The position numbers were made by a program, and so were the translations under genes. Shown here in pieces: positions 27,132 through 36,165 of a stretch of DNA of 64,000 nt. Below the pieces are notes generated by a model. That model was not told the DNA's origin. It was given only the letters and a program-made list of their open reading frames with translations, and made no database searches. The stretch covers positions 1 through 64,000 of the forward strand of contig JAAZOD010000026.1 of assembly GCA_012797975.1 (NCBI GenBank), in the 5' to 3' direction. The stretch comes from Pelolinea sp. Lineage in GTDB: Bacteria; Chloroflexota; Anaerolineae; Anaerolineales; Anaerolineaceae. The stretch's first letter is position 1. The number at the start of each line of letters is the position of its first letter.

Positions 27132-29201
27132 TTATGCTTCTTTCTCAGCGTCTTCTTTGGCTTTTTTCTCAACGATTTCGTTGGTAATGTGTGCCGGAAC
27201 CACTTCGTAGTGAGAAAATTCCATATCAAAGATGCCGCGTCCGCCTGTGATGGAGCGCAGGTCGGTGGTGTAGCGCTGCATTTCAGACAGTGGAACATTG
27301 GCGGTGACGGTAGATTGTCCTTTCTCAGTCTCCATACCCTGCACACGCGCACGGCGGGTATTCATATCGCCGAGGATATCACCCATATTGTCTTCCGGAA
27401 CGATCACTTTCACCAGCATGATGGGTTCCATGAGGACCGGGCTGGCATCTTTGAAAGCCAGTTTGAAAGCTTCGCGGCCAGCGACTTCGAATGCGATCGG
27501 TTTGGAATCGACGGGGTGCTCTTTTCCATCAAAGACTTCTACTTTAATTCCAGTAACGGTATATCCGGCGATGATGCCTTCTTTCATCACGTTGCGCACA
27601 CCTTTTTCAATGGCAGGCATATAACTGGACGAAATGGCACCGCCGAACACAGCATTGACAAATTCAAATGCGTCACCTTCCAAAGGTTCCACGCGCAGAT
27701 GGACTTCACCGAACTGACCGGAACCACCAGACTGTTTTTTATGCCGGTACATGGCACTGGCTTTTTTGGTGATGGTCTCTTTGTAAGGTACCTTGGGGAT
27801 GGAAGTTTCTAGATTGACCTGAAATTTGGACGCGGCGCGTCGGATGGCGACATCAATATGCTGGTCACCCATACCCTGAAGGATGGTTTGGTTGGTTGCC
27901 TGTTCCTGATGCCAGGAAAGGGTCAGGTCTTCTTCGCAGAGGCGGGTCAGTGTTGGGCTGATCTTGGTGGAATCTGCCATGGTTTTCGGGAAGATCGCCA
28001 CCTGGAATAAAGAGGTGGGATATTCAGGGATGCGAACCTTGACCGGATGCCCCTTGTCGCATAAGGTGTTGCTGGTTGCGGTGACGGTCAATTTCGGGCA
28101 AACACCAATATCACCACTGTGAACAACCTTGACCTGGCTGTTCTCTTTTCCACGAGGTACATAGACGTTCCCCAAACGTTCTTCGGAATCTTTGGATGAG
28201 TTCCAAACGCGGGAATCAGCATTGATCATGCCAGAGAAAATCCGGAAATAAGTTTGTTTACCGACGAAAGGATCTGCAGTGGTTTTCCACACATACGCAG
28301 CAAGCGGTCCGTTATCAGCGGCTGTCAGAGTCTCCTCCCCGCTGACTCCATCTGCGATCTTGCCGGCGACCTGATCAGGGGAGGGGAACATATCGATAAT
28401 GGCGTTCAAGAGTGGAAAAATACCGATCTCTTTTTCACCGGCGCTAACGAACACCGGAACGAAATCGCCTTTGCGAATGACTGCTGTCAGACCTTTGATG
28501 ATTTCTTCGGGAGCGAGTTTTCCGGATTCAAGGTATTTTTCCAGAAGGGAATCGTCGCCTTCCGCGGCTGCTTCGACCAGGATCAGATGTGCTTCTTCCG
28601 CTGCGCTTTGCAGATCAGCCGGGATATCTTCTGCGGTCTTACCATCAGCTTTATACGCTTTCATAGAAAGCAAGTCAATGATGCCCTTAAAATCCTGTTT
28701 TCCCCCCCAAGGAAGCTGTACTTTGATCAGGCGGGTAGAAGAATGTTCTTCTACAGAAGCAATGGCTTTGTGGAAATCTGCATTTTCGCGGTCCATTTTG
28801 TTAATGAGGACGAAGCGGGGAAGATGGAACTTATCGCAATTTTTCCAAGCGATCTCGGTGCCTACCTCGAACCCTGAAACTGCATCCACCACAACCAGGG
28901 CACCTTCCACCACGCTCAACGCTGAGATCATTTCACCGACGAAATCGGTATATCCGGGGGTATCGATAAAATTGATCTTGGTATCTTTGAATTCAATGGG
29001 GATCACGGAAGAGTACAGAGAGATACTTCGCCGAATTTCTTCTTCGTCAAAGTCACTGGCTGTAGTCCCTTCATTGATGGTACCCATACGGGTGGTAGCA
29101 CCAGTTGTGTGAAGAAAAGCTTCGGTGAGGATGGTCTTTCCTGCACTGCTGTGTGAAACAAGAGCGATATTTCTTATGTTGCCAGTACTATATTCTTTCA
29201 T
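27132..29201 (-). CDS. EF-G-like translation GTPase (EF-G paralogue)
   Basis: A 689-residue protein with the five-domain EF-G layout: GTPase (1-270) with IDTPGYTDFVGEM (G3) and NKMD (G4), domain II, domain III, domain IV with HKKQSGGSGQFGEVHLRVEP, and domain V. It differs from canonical EF-G in G1 (SHSSAGKT rather than AHIDAGKT) and in switch I, where RRSISL replaces RGITI. These are marks of the EF-G-2/EF-G-like subfamily, whose role is less well defined. The true fusA is presumably in the str operon just upstream of this window. Strong promoter and terminator; single-gene unit. Confidence 0.92.
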   Translation of the reverse strand: MKEYSTGNIRNIALVSHSSAGKTILTEAFLHTTGATTRMGTINEGTTASDFDEEEIRRSISLYSSVIPIEFKDTKINFIDTPGYTDFVGEMISALSVVEGALVVVDAVSGFEVGTEIAWKNCDKFHLPRFVLINKMDRENADFHKAIASVEEHSSTRLIKVQLPWGGKQDFKGIIDLLSMKAYKADGKTAEDIPADLQSAAEEAHLILVEAAAEGDDSLLEKYLESGKLAPEEIIKGLTAVIRKGDFVPVFVSAGEKEIGIFPLLNAIIDMFPSPDQVAGKIADGVSGEETLTAADNGPLAAYVWKTTADPFVGKQTYFRIFSGMINADSRVWNSSKDSEERLGNVYVPRGKENSQVKVVHSGDIGVCPKLTVTATSNTLCDKGHPVKVRIPEYPTSLFQVAIFPKTMADSTKISPTLTRLCEEDLTLSWHQEQATNQTILQGMGDQHIDVAIRRAASKFQVNLETSIPKVPYKETITKKASAMYRHKKQSGGSGQFGEVHLRVEPLEGDAFEFVNAVFGGAISSSYMPAIEKGVRNVMKEGIIAGYTVTGIKVEVFDGKEHPVDSKPIAFEVAGREAFKLAFKDASPVLMEPIMLVKVIVPEDNMGDILGDMNTRRARVQGMETEKGQSTVTANVPLSEMQRYTTDLRSITGGRGIFDMEFSHYEVVPAHITNEIVEKKAKEDAEKEA

Positions 29202-29241
29202 TAATATAACCCTTTAAAAGAGATATGATAACAACCTGCTT

Positions 29242-29270
29242 ATTTTAAGGTGAATCGTGCCAAATGTCAA
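29242..29270 (-). promoter_or_regulatory. Strong sigma-A-type promoter for the EF-G-like gene
   Basis: On the minus strand, consensus TTGACA (29270-29265), a 17-bp spacer and TAAAAT (29247-29242). Transcription should start about 35 nt before the ATG. The rest of the 197-bp gap up to 29398 shows no gene. Confidence 0.8.
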
Positions 29271-29398
29271 AGATGAGCTGGGAGGTGCAGGAAAAAGTTC
29301 CAGGAAATAACTGCATTGATCAAAACAGGTCTGACAAAATGTTCCTTTTAGCGACTTTTGGATCGGCTTTGGGTGTCACAGCGTAAAAATTTCAACAT

Positions 29399-32041
29399 TC
29401 ACGCATTTTTTTGAAGCGAATCTAAAATTGTTTGCAGGAGCTGGTCTTCTTCGATGGCTGAATTGACCTTTCCATCGATCCATGCATCTGCAAGCTGTTG
29501 GATAATCTGTTTATAAAGCGGGCCAGGATTGATTCCCTGTTCGCGCAGGTCCTTTCCGGTCGTATGCGGTTTTAACTTGCTCCATTCTTCCAGATATTGA
29601 TCAAGGATCTGCAGGACACGATCATTATCGTGAAAGAAAAAGTGAACTGCGTAGAGAGTGTAATTGGGCATCCCTTTCAGAACCGCACAGATCTCACTGG
29701 GCTGCTTATCAATTAAAGTCGGAAATTGCTGGATCAGTGAATGGGTTTGTTGGATGCTTGCTTGTGTGACGGCGGGCAGTTTTAAACGCGCGCCGATCCT
29801 GCGCAGGGTTTCTTCATTATGAGACCCCAAAAGGATGCAGTAACGTGTCACAAGCTCGAGAGATGATTTGCCGATCTTTTGCGGAAGCTGCCATTGCTCG
29901 GATGGTTTTGTCTCCATAATGAATTGCAGAAGAGCAGCAGTCTTCTTTGAAAATGAAAAGTCCGGATCAATGACCTGCAGTAAACCCAACTGGTCCAAGC
30001 GCTGTAAGATGTCGACCGCCATGCGTTCCTGCAAGATCAGATCTATTTCGTGTCTGATGCGGTCACCCGATACCTGTTTTAAGAGCGGTTTGGCTTCCGT
30101 CAAAAGCTCCAGTGTGCGTTCTTCGATCTGGAATCCAAAACGCTGTTCAAAACGTACTGCCCGCAGCATGCGGGTAGGATCATCAACGAAGGAGAGGGAA
30201 TGCAGCACGCGGATGATCCCATTCTTCAGGTCATCCATCCCTCCCCAATAATCAGAAAGGTTCCCGTAATGTTTTCCGTCCAGTTGAATGGCGAGGGTAT
30301 TGATTGTGAAATCACGGCGCAGCAGATCAAGCTTGATACTGCTCAACTTCACCGTAGGTAGTGCAGTGGGGCTTTTATAGAATTCGGTGCGTGCACTGAT
30401 CAGATCGATCGATTTGGGCAAGGCATGTTTTGCTGATGGGGTGTTCGGCGATTGAATACGGACATTTTCCAGGAACCATTTTACTGTGCCAAATTGGCGA
30501 TGGCTAGTTGTTTTCCCGCCATACAATTCCGTGAGGCGGTGAGCAAGCTCAATGGCATTCCCTTCCACAACGAAATCCAGATCCAAGAGGGGGGAATGCA
30601 ACAGGATATCCCGGACCACACCCCCGACCAGGTAAACATGCATTCTCATCTCATATGCCGTGCTGGCAATGACCTTGACCAGTTCCAACAAAAGAGGGTT
30701 CAAGCTTTCTTCAAGGTTGGCTGCCAGATTCATTTTTCCATGGATGGGAGATGGAAATCCCGAATACGCTTGCAGCAGATCTGTGCGGGTGACAATGCCG
30801 ATGACTTTGCCAGTCTCTCGCTGAACTACTGGGATCTGCCCCCAGTTGGATTTTGCCATTAATTGATGCAATTCTTCCAGGGGTGTTTCAGGATAAACAT
30901 GATAATTCCCTGCTTCCATTAAACTTCGAGCCGGAAGATCCAGCTTGTGTGCCAGTGCGCGATCTACCGCCCGCCGCGTGAGCAATCCCACTATCGCATC
31001 GTTTTCAATGACTGGGAAACCCTCATAACCAAATCGTTGCATAAACTGCATAGCTTCCTGAGCTTTGATGGCCGGGTCCAGAAGTAGCGGATTCTTAGAC
31101 ATGATCTGCTTCACCGTGATGGATGGGGTGATGAACGCGTCCAAACCTTTGATGAAATCTTTTTCCAAATTGTGTAAAGTGTTTTTCAAGGGATCCGGAG
31201 TGTGAATCAACGCCGCAGCGGCGCGTGGATGGCCACCTCCGCCATATTTTTCTGCGATGATGGCAACATTGATCTGATCGCTGGTCGAACGAGCGACAAA
31301 ACGGATACCTTCTTTGGTGTGCACAAAGATGAAAAGACCATCCGGGTCATACAGGTCGCAAAGTTTATGCGCAATGCTGGATACCTCTTCTTCCAGAAAT
31401 TCTGCTTCGGCATGCGAGATCATGATATGCTGTTTTTTCAACTCCATGATCTGCTGGTTCTTGATCAGTTCATCCAGCACCTTCCGTTGCCCTTCTGAAA
31501 GGGAAAAGTTCAAATATTCTCCGGCGATCTTCAGACTTGCTCCTTGTTCCAGCAGAAAAGCCACTGCTTGCGCATCACGTGGAGTGGTGCTGGCATACGT
31601 CAGGGAGCCGGTATCTTCATAGATCCCCAGCAGCAGCAACGTGGCGTGGATAATGGACAGACTTCCATTATGTTCCATTAACTGTTCCACAAAGTATGTG
31701 GCACAGGCGCCACTGCTGATGGCATGGAAATCCCAGCTCGAATTAAAGTCTTCTTTCTTTTTGTGATGATCGATCGCACAGACTTGTGTATTCTGGGAGA
31801 TCCCTTTCAAGGTGATCATGGATTGCGTATCTACCAGTGTAATCGAGCGGATATCCTGTTTGGGAAGCGCTTGGAGAAGGATAAAGGGCAACTCGGAGCA
31901 ATACGTGTTATAGAATTGCTGTACGTTCCGGTTGAGGGTGGTTGGCAAAAGTGGGTAGGCATGTTCGCTGAGCAGATACGCTCCCAGGATGGAAGCGAAG
32001 CCGTCAAAATCAGTCTGCTCATGGGTCATGATGATATCCAT
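29399..32041 (-). CDS. DHH phosphoesterase-CBS-CBS-tRNA nucleotidyltransferase fusion
   Basis: An 880-residue multidomain protein. Residues 1-300 are a DHH/DHHA1 phosphoesterase (THEQTDFDGFAS, VDTQS, AIDHHKK, GGGGHPRAAAA), as in NrnA/RecJ-like nanoRNases. About 315-435 are two CBS domains (ITVKQIMSKNPLL, ARSLMEAGNYHVYPETPL). About 470-870 are a class II CCA-adding or poly(A) polymerase-like nucleotidyltransferase: GGVVRD, DLDFVVEG as the catalytic DxD, RRDFTINTLAI and DDPTRMLRAVRFEQRFG. The same fusion is known in other bacteria, in some of which tRNA CC- and A-adding activities are split. Whether this enzyme adds CCA, CC or A cannot be told by reading. No strong SD precedes the ATG. Confidence 0.93.
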   Translation of the reverse strand: MDIIMTHEQTDFDGFASILGAYLLSEHAYPLLPTTLNRNVQQFYNTYCSELPFILLQALPKQDIRSITLVDTQSMITLKGISQNTQVCAIDHHKKKEDFNSSWDFHAISSGACATYFVEQLMEHNGSLSIIHATLLLLGIYEDTGSLTYASTTPRDAQAVAFLLEQGASLKIAGEYLNFSLSEGQRKVLDELIKNQQIMELKKQHIMISHAEAEFLEEEVSSIAHKLCDLYDPDGLFIFVHTKEGIRFVARSTSDQINVAIIAEKYGGGGHPRAAAALIHTPDPLKNTLHNLEKDFIKGLDAFITPSITVKQIMSKNPLLLDPAIKAQEAMQFMQRFGYEGFPVIENDAIVGLLTRRAVDRALAHKLDLPARSLMEAGNYHVYPETPLEELHQLMAKSNWGQIPVVQRETGKVIGIVTRTDLLQAYSGFPSPIHGKMNLAANLEESLNPLLLELVKVIASTAYEMRMHVYLVGGVVRDILLHSPLLDLDFVVEGNAIELAHRLTELYGGKTTSHRQFGTVKWFLENVRIQSPNTPSAKHALPKSIDLISARTEFYKSPTALPTVKLSSIKLDLLRRDFTINTLAIQLDGKHYGNLSDYWGGMDDLKNGIIRVLHSLSFVDDPTRMLRAVRFEQRFGFQIEERTLELLTEAKPLLKQVSGDRIRHEIDLILQERMAVDILQRLDQLGLLQVIDPDFSFSKKTAALLQFIMETKPSEQWQLPQKIGKSSLELVTRYCILLGSHNEETLRRIGARLKLPAVTQASIQQTHSLIQQFPTLIDKQPSEICAVLKGMPNYTLYAVHFFFHDNDRVLQILDQYLEEWSKLKPHTTGKDLREQGINPGPLYKQIIQQLADAWIDGKVNSAIEEDQLLQTILDSLQKNA

Positions 32042-32073
32042 ATTGTTATTCTAATACTTTCTTTTTAAAAACA

Positions 32074-32102
32074 TTGCGCTTCTTCCCTGCGCACACTACA
32101 AT
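32074..32102 (+). promoter_or_regulatory. Promoter candidate for the ThiF-like/PIG-L pair
   Basis: TTGCGC (32074-32079), a 17-bp spacer and TACAAT (32097-32102), with a GAGGA SD before the ATG at 32120. It lies in the 78-bp divergent gap with the DHH fusion gene. Confidence 0.6.
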
Positions 32103-32119
32103 ATCTATGAGGAAAAACC

Positions 32120-32875
32120 ATGAAGGCATTGAATGAGGAAGAACGCGAACGCTATCAGCGCCATTTGTGCATCCCGGAGCTGGGCGAAGCGGGGCAGTTG
32201 AAAATCAAAGCCGGATCAGTTCTGGTGGTGGGTGCTGGCGGACTGGGATCGGCAGTGTTGCTGTATCTGGCTGCTGCCGGCGTTGGGAGACTGGGAATTG
32301 TCGATTCGGATGTGGTGGAACTTTCCAATTTGCAACGTCAGATTCTGTATGACACGGAGCATCTGGGAATAGTGAAGACCGAATTGGCATTCCAGCGTCT
32401 GCATGCCCTGAATCCACATGTTGAACTGAAACTGTACCAACAACGTTTTGAAAAACAAAATGCCTTGAAACTTATGCAGGGTTATGCGATCGTCATGGAT
32501 GGGACCGATAATTTTGAAACGCGTTTTCTCATCAACGATCTGTGTGTGAAATCCGGTAAACCGTATATCTATGGAGCGATCAATCAGTTTCATGGTCAGG
32601 TGAGCGTATTCGATGCAAAAAAGGGAGCATGCTTCCGCTGCGTGTATCCTGCCATGCCGTCCGAAGAGATCATTGCGATGAATAAAGGGGTGGGTGTGGT
32701 AGGGGCGGTTCCGGGGATTATTGGATCAATCGAAGCGCTGGAATGCATTAAGATCCTGACCGGCATAGGGGACCCACTGTACGGGCGGATGATCCTGCTG
32801 GATGGACAAACCATGGAGTTTCGAGAAATTCAAATTCGCAAGCAGACAAATTGCCCGATCTGTGCTGCTCATTGA
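32120..32875 (+). CDS. ThiF/MoeB/HesA-family E1-like adenylyltransferase
   Basis: Activates the C-terminal glycine of a ubiquitin-like sulfur carrier (ThiS or MoaD type) by adenylation. The 251-residue protein has the nucleotide loop GAGGLGS (about 39-45), DxDxVELSNLQRQILY, DGTDNFETRFLIND and two zinc CxxC pairs (CFRC near 170 and CPIC near the end). The segment between the first zinc pair and GVVGAVPG, where many members have an SCAExG cysteine, contains no cysteine here. No carrier protein or molybdopterin/thiamine gene is adjacent, so the pathway is undetermined. Seven bases before the deacetylase. Confidence 0.88.
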   Translation: MKALNEEERERYQRHLCIPELGEAGQLKIKAGSVLVVGAGGLGSAVLLYLAAAGVGRLGIVDSDVVELSNLQRQILYDTEHLGIVKTELAFQRLHALNPHVELKLYQQRFEKQNALKLMQGYAIVMDGTDNFETRFLINDLCVKSGKPYIYGAINQFHGQVSVFDAKKGACFRCVYPAMPSEEIIAMNKGVGVVGAVPGIIGSIEALECIKILTGIGDPLYGRMILLDGQTMEFREIQIRKQTNCPICAAH

Positions 32876-32882
32876 GGAAACT

Positions 32883-33731
32883 ATGACAGAAAAAAAGAAA
32901 ATTCTTGTTGTTACTGCACATCCAGATGACGAGACTTTTGGCATGGGTGGCACCATTGCCAAATGTCAGGCAGAAGGGGCTGAAATTGCCGTTCTTTGCG
33001 CCACCAAGGGAGAGGTCGGAGAAGCGGACGCGGAGTTGCTGGCTCACTTTAAATCCATGGCTGATCTGCGCGTATCTGAAATGCGCTGTGCCATGCAGGT
33101 GCTCGGGGTGAAAGAACTTCACTTTCTGGGGTATCGCGATTCCGGCATGCCGGGCAGTCCCGAAAACTCCCATCCCCAGGCATTTGTTCAGGCGTCACTG
33201 GAGAAAACCGGAATGGATATTGCTTACTATCTGCGTAAATTTAGACCCTCTGTTGTGCTTACTTCCGATCCCATGGGTGGGTATGGGCATCCCGACCATA
33301 TCCATGCTTACCGCTCCGTTGTGAGAGCGCTGGAACTGGCAGCCGATGGGGAGATCCTGATTGAAGGGCTCCAGCCCTTTCATCCTGCGGGGGTCTACTT
33401 GAATACCTTTCCCCGCAAATTCATGCGGCTGGTGGTGAAATTAATGCCGCTGTTTGGAAAAGATCCGACCAAATTTGGGAAAAATGGCGATATTAATTTT
33501 GTTGAGATCATGCAAACCGATTTTCCCATTCATGTGCGCATTCATTATGGAAAATATGCAGTCATACGGGAGAAAGCATCTGCTTGTTATCGTAGTCAGG
33601 GAGGCGACCAGCAGAGTGGATTCTTTATCGCCTGGTTGGAGCGGTTATTCTCGTCCAATGAAGCGTACATGCAGTATTTTCCTGAACCGCAAAGTCGGCG
33701 TGTCCGGAAGGATTTTTTTGACGGGATTTAA
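32883..33731 (+). CDS. PIG-L/LmbE-family N-acetyl-sugar deacetylase
   Basis: A zinc-dependent deacetylase family acting on GlcNAc-containing conjugates (for example mycothiol, bacillithiol and PIG-L substrates). The 282-residue protein has the zinc motif AHPDDE (about 12-17) and the third ligand region GYGHPDH near residue 140. The frame is open back to 32802, but ATG 32883 follows GAGG and starts at MTEKKKILVV. Genetic context does not reveal the substrate. Co-transcribed with the ThiF-like gene; ends 6 bp from the convergent HD gene. Confidence 0.9.
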   Translation: MTEKKKILVVTAHPDDETFGMGGTIAKCQAEGAEIAVLCATKGEVGEADAELLAHFKSMADLRVSEMRCAMQVLGVKELHFLGYRDSGMPGSPENSHPQAFVQASLEKTGMDIAYYLRKFRPSVVLTSDPMGGYGHPDHIHAYRSVVRALELAADGEILIEGLQPFHPAGVYLNTFPRKFMRLVVKLMPLFGKDPTKFGKNGDINFVEIMQTDFPIHVRIHYGKYAVIREKASACYRSQGGDQQSGFFIAWLERLFSSNEAYMQYFPEPQSRRVRKDFFDGI

Positions 33732-33737
33732 TTTTGC

Positions 33738-34364
33738 TTACTCATTTTTGGCAAAAAGAATTCTGCGTGCAGTACATTCCGCAAGCAGGTCACTTTTTTG
33801 GGCGGCAGATCGCAGTTCTTCGTTTCCGTTTTTTTGTTTTGATCTGCAATTGAAGATAATCCTATCTTTTTGAATGGATAAGCTTACCTGATCAATGATA
33901 TTTTTATGCCCATAATCCAGCCCGTCCGCTACGCGCAAAATGGCAGCCAGGTTGGAAACCATTTTCTTCTCATCCTCGTTCAATGCAGCATAATGGCTGT
34001 GGCCATTGTTCGGAAGCGTCTTGCGGTGGTACCTGGCGATCGATCCGATGATCAGCCGGTCTTTGGATGAGAAATGTAACAGCGGTGTGGAAAGGATGAT
34101 GTGCAAAGCGGTTTTGTGATGTCCCCTGGTCCCTTCAGTTTGAATCCCGATGTCATGTAAAAAAGCAGCACACCAAAGATAAAATTGCTCCTGCTTTCCA
34201 AAGCGAAAGAAGCTTTCAAACTGATTGAAAATTTGAAGCGCCAGTTTGACCACCTGGCGAGTGTGGTTTTCGTCATACTGGCAGGTTTGTGCCAAGCGAA
34301 GCACCTCATCGGCATGTTCTTGCTGTTCGGGTGCAAATTGAAATCTATCGGTCGATTCAGTCAT
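33738..34364 (-). CDS. HD-domain protein related to the Ppx/GppA C-terminal domain
   Basis: A 208-residue metal-dependent phosphohydrolase-type HD domain: HTRQVVKLALQIF, AAFLHDIG (about 67-74), GHHKTALHII and ILRVADGLDYGH. The order and the DGLDYGH motif match the C-terminal HD-like domain of exopolyphosphatase/GppA proteins, but the N-terminal actin-like catalytic domain is absent. Last gene of a five-gene minus-strand cluster; overlaps the phosphoesterase by 8 bp. Its company (CHAD, phosphoesterase, Pst/PhoU nearby) suggests polyphosphate or nucleotide signalling. Confidence 0.85.
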   Translation of the reverse strand: MTESTDRFQFAPEQQEHADEVLRLAQTCQYDENHTRQVVKLALQIFNQFESFFRFGKQEQFYLWCAAFLHDIGIQTEGTRGHHKTALHIILSTPLLHFSSKDRLIIGSIARYHRKTLPNNGHSHYAALNEDEKKMVSNLAAILRVADGLDYGHKNIIDQVSLSIQKDRIIFNCRSKQKNGNEELRSAAQKSDLLAECTARRILFAKNE

Positions 34365-35142
34365 CCTTCATTTTGGAAAGATCGGCAAGCGCCCTTTCCA
34401 AATTTACTCCATTCTCAAACATATAAGAAAACTCGACCGGTAGATTATAAACCTCATTTGCATGGATGACCCTGGCGACATTATAGGTGACCCGGAACTG
34501 AGTTACACGGATGGGATCTCCAAGCGAAAGGATCGCATACGATGCGCGGGGATCGCCATCATCCTGCCTGCCAACACTGCCTGGGTTAATAAAAATTGTA
34601 TTTTCCAGTTGTTCTTTCCAAAAGAAATGAGAATTTCCGGTGACGATGAAATCACTTTTTGCATGGCGTTGGTTGAACAATAATTCCACCCGTGAGGTAT
34701 TGGGTCCTAAATGGGCTTTCGGATTTCTGGGTGATCCGTGGGTAAGGTAGAGCATTTTTATTCCTACACCGATCTTTGAAAATTCTGGCAGGGCGGATAA
34801 GAACTCAAAATTATGCCTGCTCAACTGTTCGTAAGCCCATCGGAGGGTGAAAACGCGCAAATAATGTTTTTTCAGTTCAAAGACATTTCTCTTGGTGGGG
34901 AATTCAAGCACTTTTTGGTCAAAATCTCCTTTCACACTGTGAAATCTGTGGATACGGATAAAATCTAGACATTCATTGGGAAATGGACCAAATCCGACGG
35001 TATCACCGGCGTTTAGAAAGAGCTGTGCGCCGTGCTCGATGGCATGCTGGCAGACCGCTTCAAGGGCTGGTAAGTTTCCATGAATATCACTGAGCAAAGC
35101 AATGGTTTGGATAGATAGGTTTTCCTTTTTATTGTGATGCAT
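34357..35142 (-). CDS. Calcineurin-like metallophosphoesterase, YfcE/MJ0936-like, altered metal site
   Basis: A 261-residue protein with SDIHGN (D19, H21), GDTVGFGP (D47), THGS (H135) and NPGSVG near 186, the layout of the YfcE/MJ0936 group. Two usual metal-site motifs are changed. The GN(H/C)D motif reads KGDFD, with Asp73 for Asn, and the GHTH motif reads GNSH, with Asn170 for the first His. Activity or metal preference may therefore differ. Overlaps CHAD by 14 bp and HD by 8 bp, so the three are almost certainly co-translated. Confidence 0.86.
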   Translation of the reverse strand: MHHNKKENLSIQTIALLSDIHGNLPALEAVCQHAIEHGAQLFLNAGDTVGFGPFPNECLDFIRIHRFHSVKGDFDQKVLEFPTKRNVFELKKHYLRVFTLRWAYEQLSRHNFEFLSALPEFSKIGVGIKMLYLTHGSPRNPKAHLGPNTSRVELLFNQRHAKSDFIVTGNSHFFWKEQLENTIFINPGSVGRQDDGDPRASYAILSLGDPIRVTQFRVTYNVARVIHANEVYNLPVEFSYMFENGVNLERALADLSKMKDD

Positions 35143-36154
35143 ATTCCTTCGTTTCTTTTCCCCCTGTCGGTTGTATTGTATGATGATCGTTGTTTGCAGT
35201 GGAAATGGTTGCTTGCAAGATCAACTCTCGTAATTTTAACCAAATTTCAGCAGATTTCCATATTTGCCAATCTTTCATGAACTCTGCATAGATGCGATCC
35301 CGTTCAGCTTGACGATTCTCTGTAATGTAAGTGAATCCTGGAACCAGCCGTTTTATTGCGGAAGGGTGCCCATAATATTTCAAGGTACGCTGTTTTTCCG
35401 ATTCCAGGAAGGCCGGAACAAAGGCGATCCACACATCGCAATCGTGGATCAATCCCAATTTTTGCTGAACGGTTTTCATGATGTTGAGGTAATCCTCCAG
35501 CTTCCCCTGATACAGCGGTAAAAAGACTTCCAGGGTATAGCGCAAACGCTTGGCAGCGATACGCATTAAATGCAGTTCATGTACATCTTCCGGATGGTGG
35601 ATAAACACTTCATAGTAGAGGAATTGGTCCAGGGTGGTGTAAATGGAATGAAATGCGAGCTGGAACAGCTCTGCAGGGCAATCTTTCGGATGTGGTTCTT
35701 GCAAGATTGCCTGCATGGTACTCTGGATGGCCAGAATATCCTCGTTTTTTAGCAAAGCATCGGTATGTTTTTCAACACCTGCTTCTTTCTTCTTTCGCTT
35801 TTGAACCAGCCGCAGGTGAAGCCGCCGAATTCCGGGGCGTACTTGCCTGTCAGTTACCAGGGCAAGCTGATGTTCAAGAAATTCGATCTGTACATCCAGA
35901 TCGCGGGTTTTCCCAAAGGCCCTTGTAATGGAGCGGATGGTATCTTCCCAGCTTTTTACTTTCTGTTTGGGAAAATATTTGTTGAAAATAGATAGAGACG
36001 TGCGAATTCTGCGGGTGGCCACCCGCAGGTCATGGATATCTTCGCTTACATGCCGGGTCTGTATCTTTTCAAGAATTTGTAGAAGATTTTGTGTATTGGT
36101 CAGGATATTCTCGGATGCGTATTGCTGAATGCGTATATCCTTATTCCCCTTCAT
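35129..36154 (-). CDS. CHAD-domain protein
   Basis: A 341-residue helical protein with two half-repeats of the conserved histidine alpha-helical domain: HDLRVATRRIRTSL (about 42-55) and HLMRIAAKRLRYTLEVF (about 197-213). CHAD domains bind polyphosphate through basic surfaces and often localise to polyphosphate granules. No CYTH triphosphate tunnel domain is fused, unlike many CHAD proteins. Cotranscribed with the TMK-like pair upstream and the phosphoesterase downstream. Confidence 0.9.
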   Translation of the reverse strand: MKGNKDIRIQQYASENILTNTQNLLQILEKIQTRHVSEDIHDLRVATRRIRTSLSIFNKYFPKQKVKSWEDTIRSITRAFGKTRDLDVQIEFLEHQLALVTDRQVRPGIRRLHLRLVQKRKKKEAGVEKHTDALLKNEDILAIQSTMQAILQEPHPKDCPAELFQLAFHSIYTTLDQFLYYEVFIHHPEDVHELHLMRIAAKRLRYTLEVFLPLYQGKLEDYLNIMKTVQQKLGLIHDCDVWIAFVPAFLESEKQRTLKYYGHPSAIKRLVPGFTYITENRQAERDRIYAEFMKDWQIWKSAEIWLKLRELILQATISTANNDHHTIQPTGGKETKEYASQ

Positions 36155-36165
36155 AAAAATGTTCT

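Noticed and set aside
28254-29112. Two overlapping plus-strand frames within the EF-G-like gene
   Set aside because: Antisense shadows of a conserved GTPase domain; sequences resemble no family.
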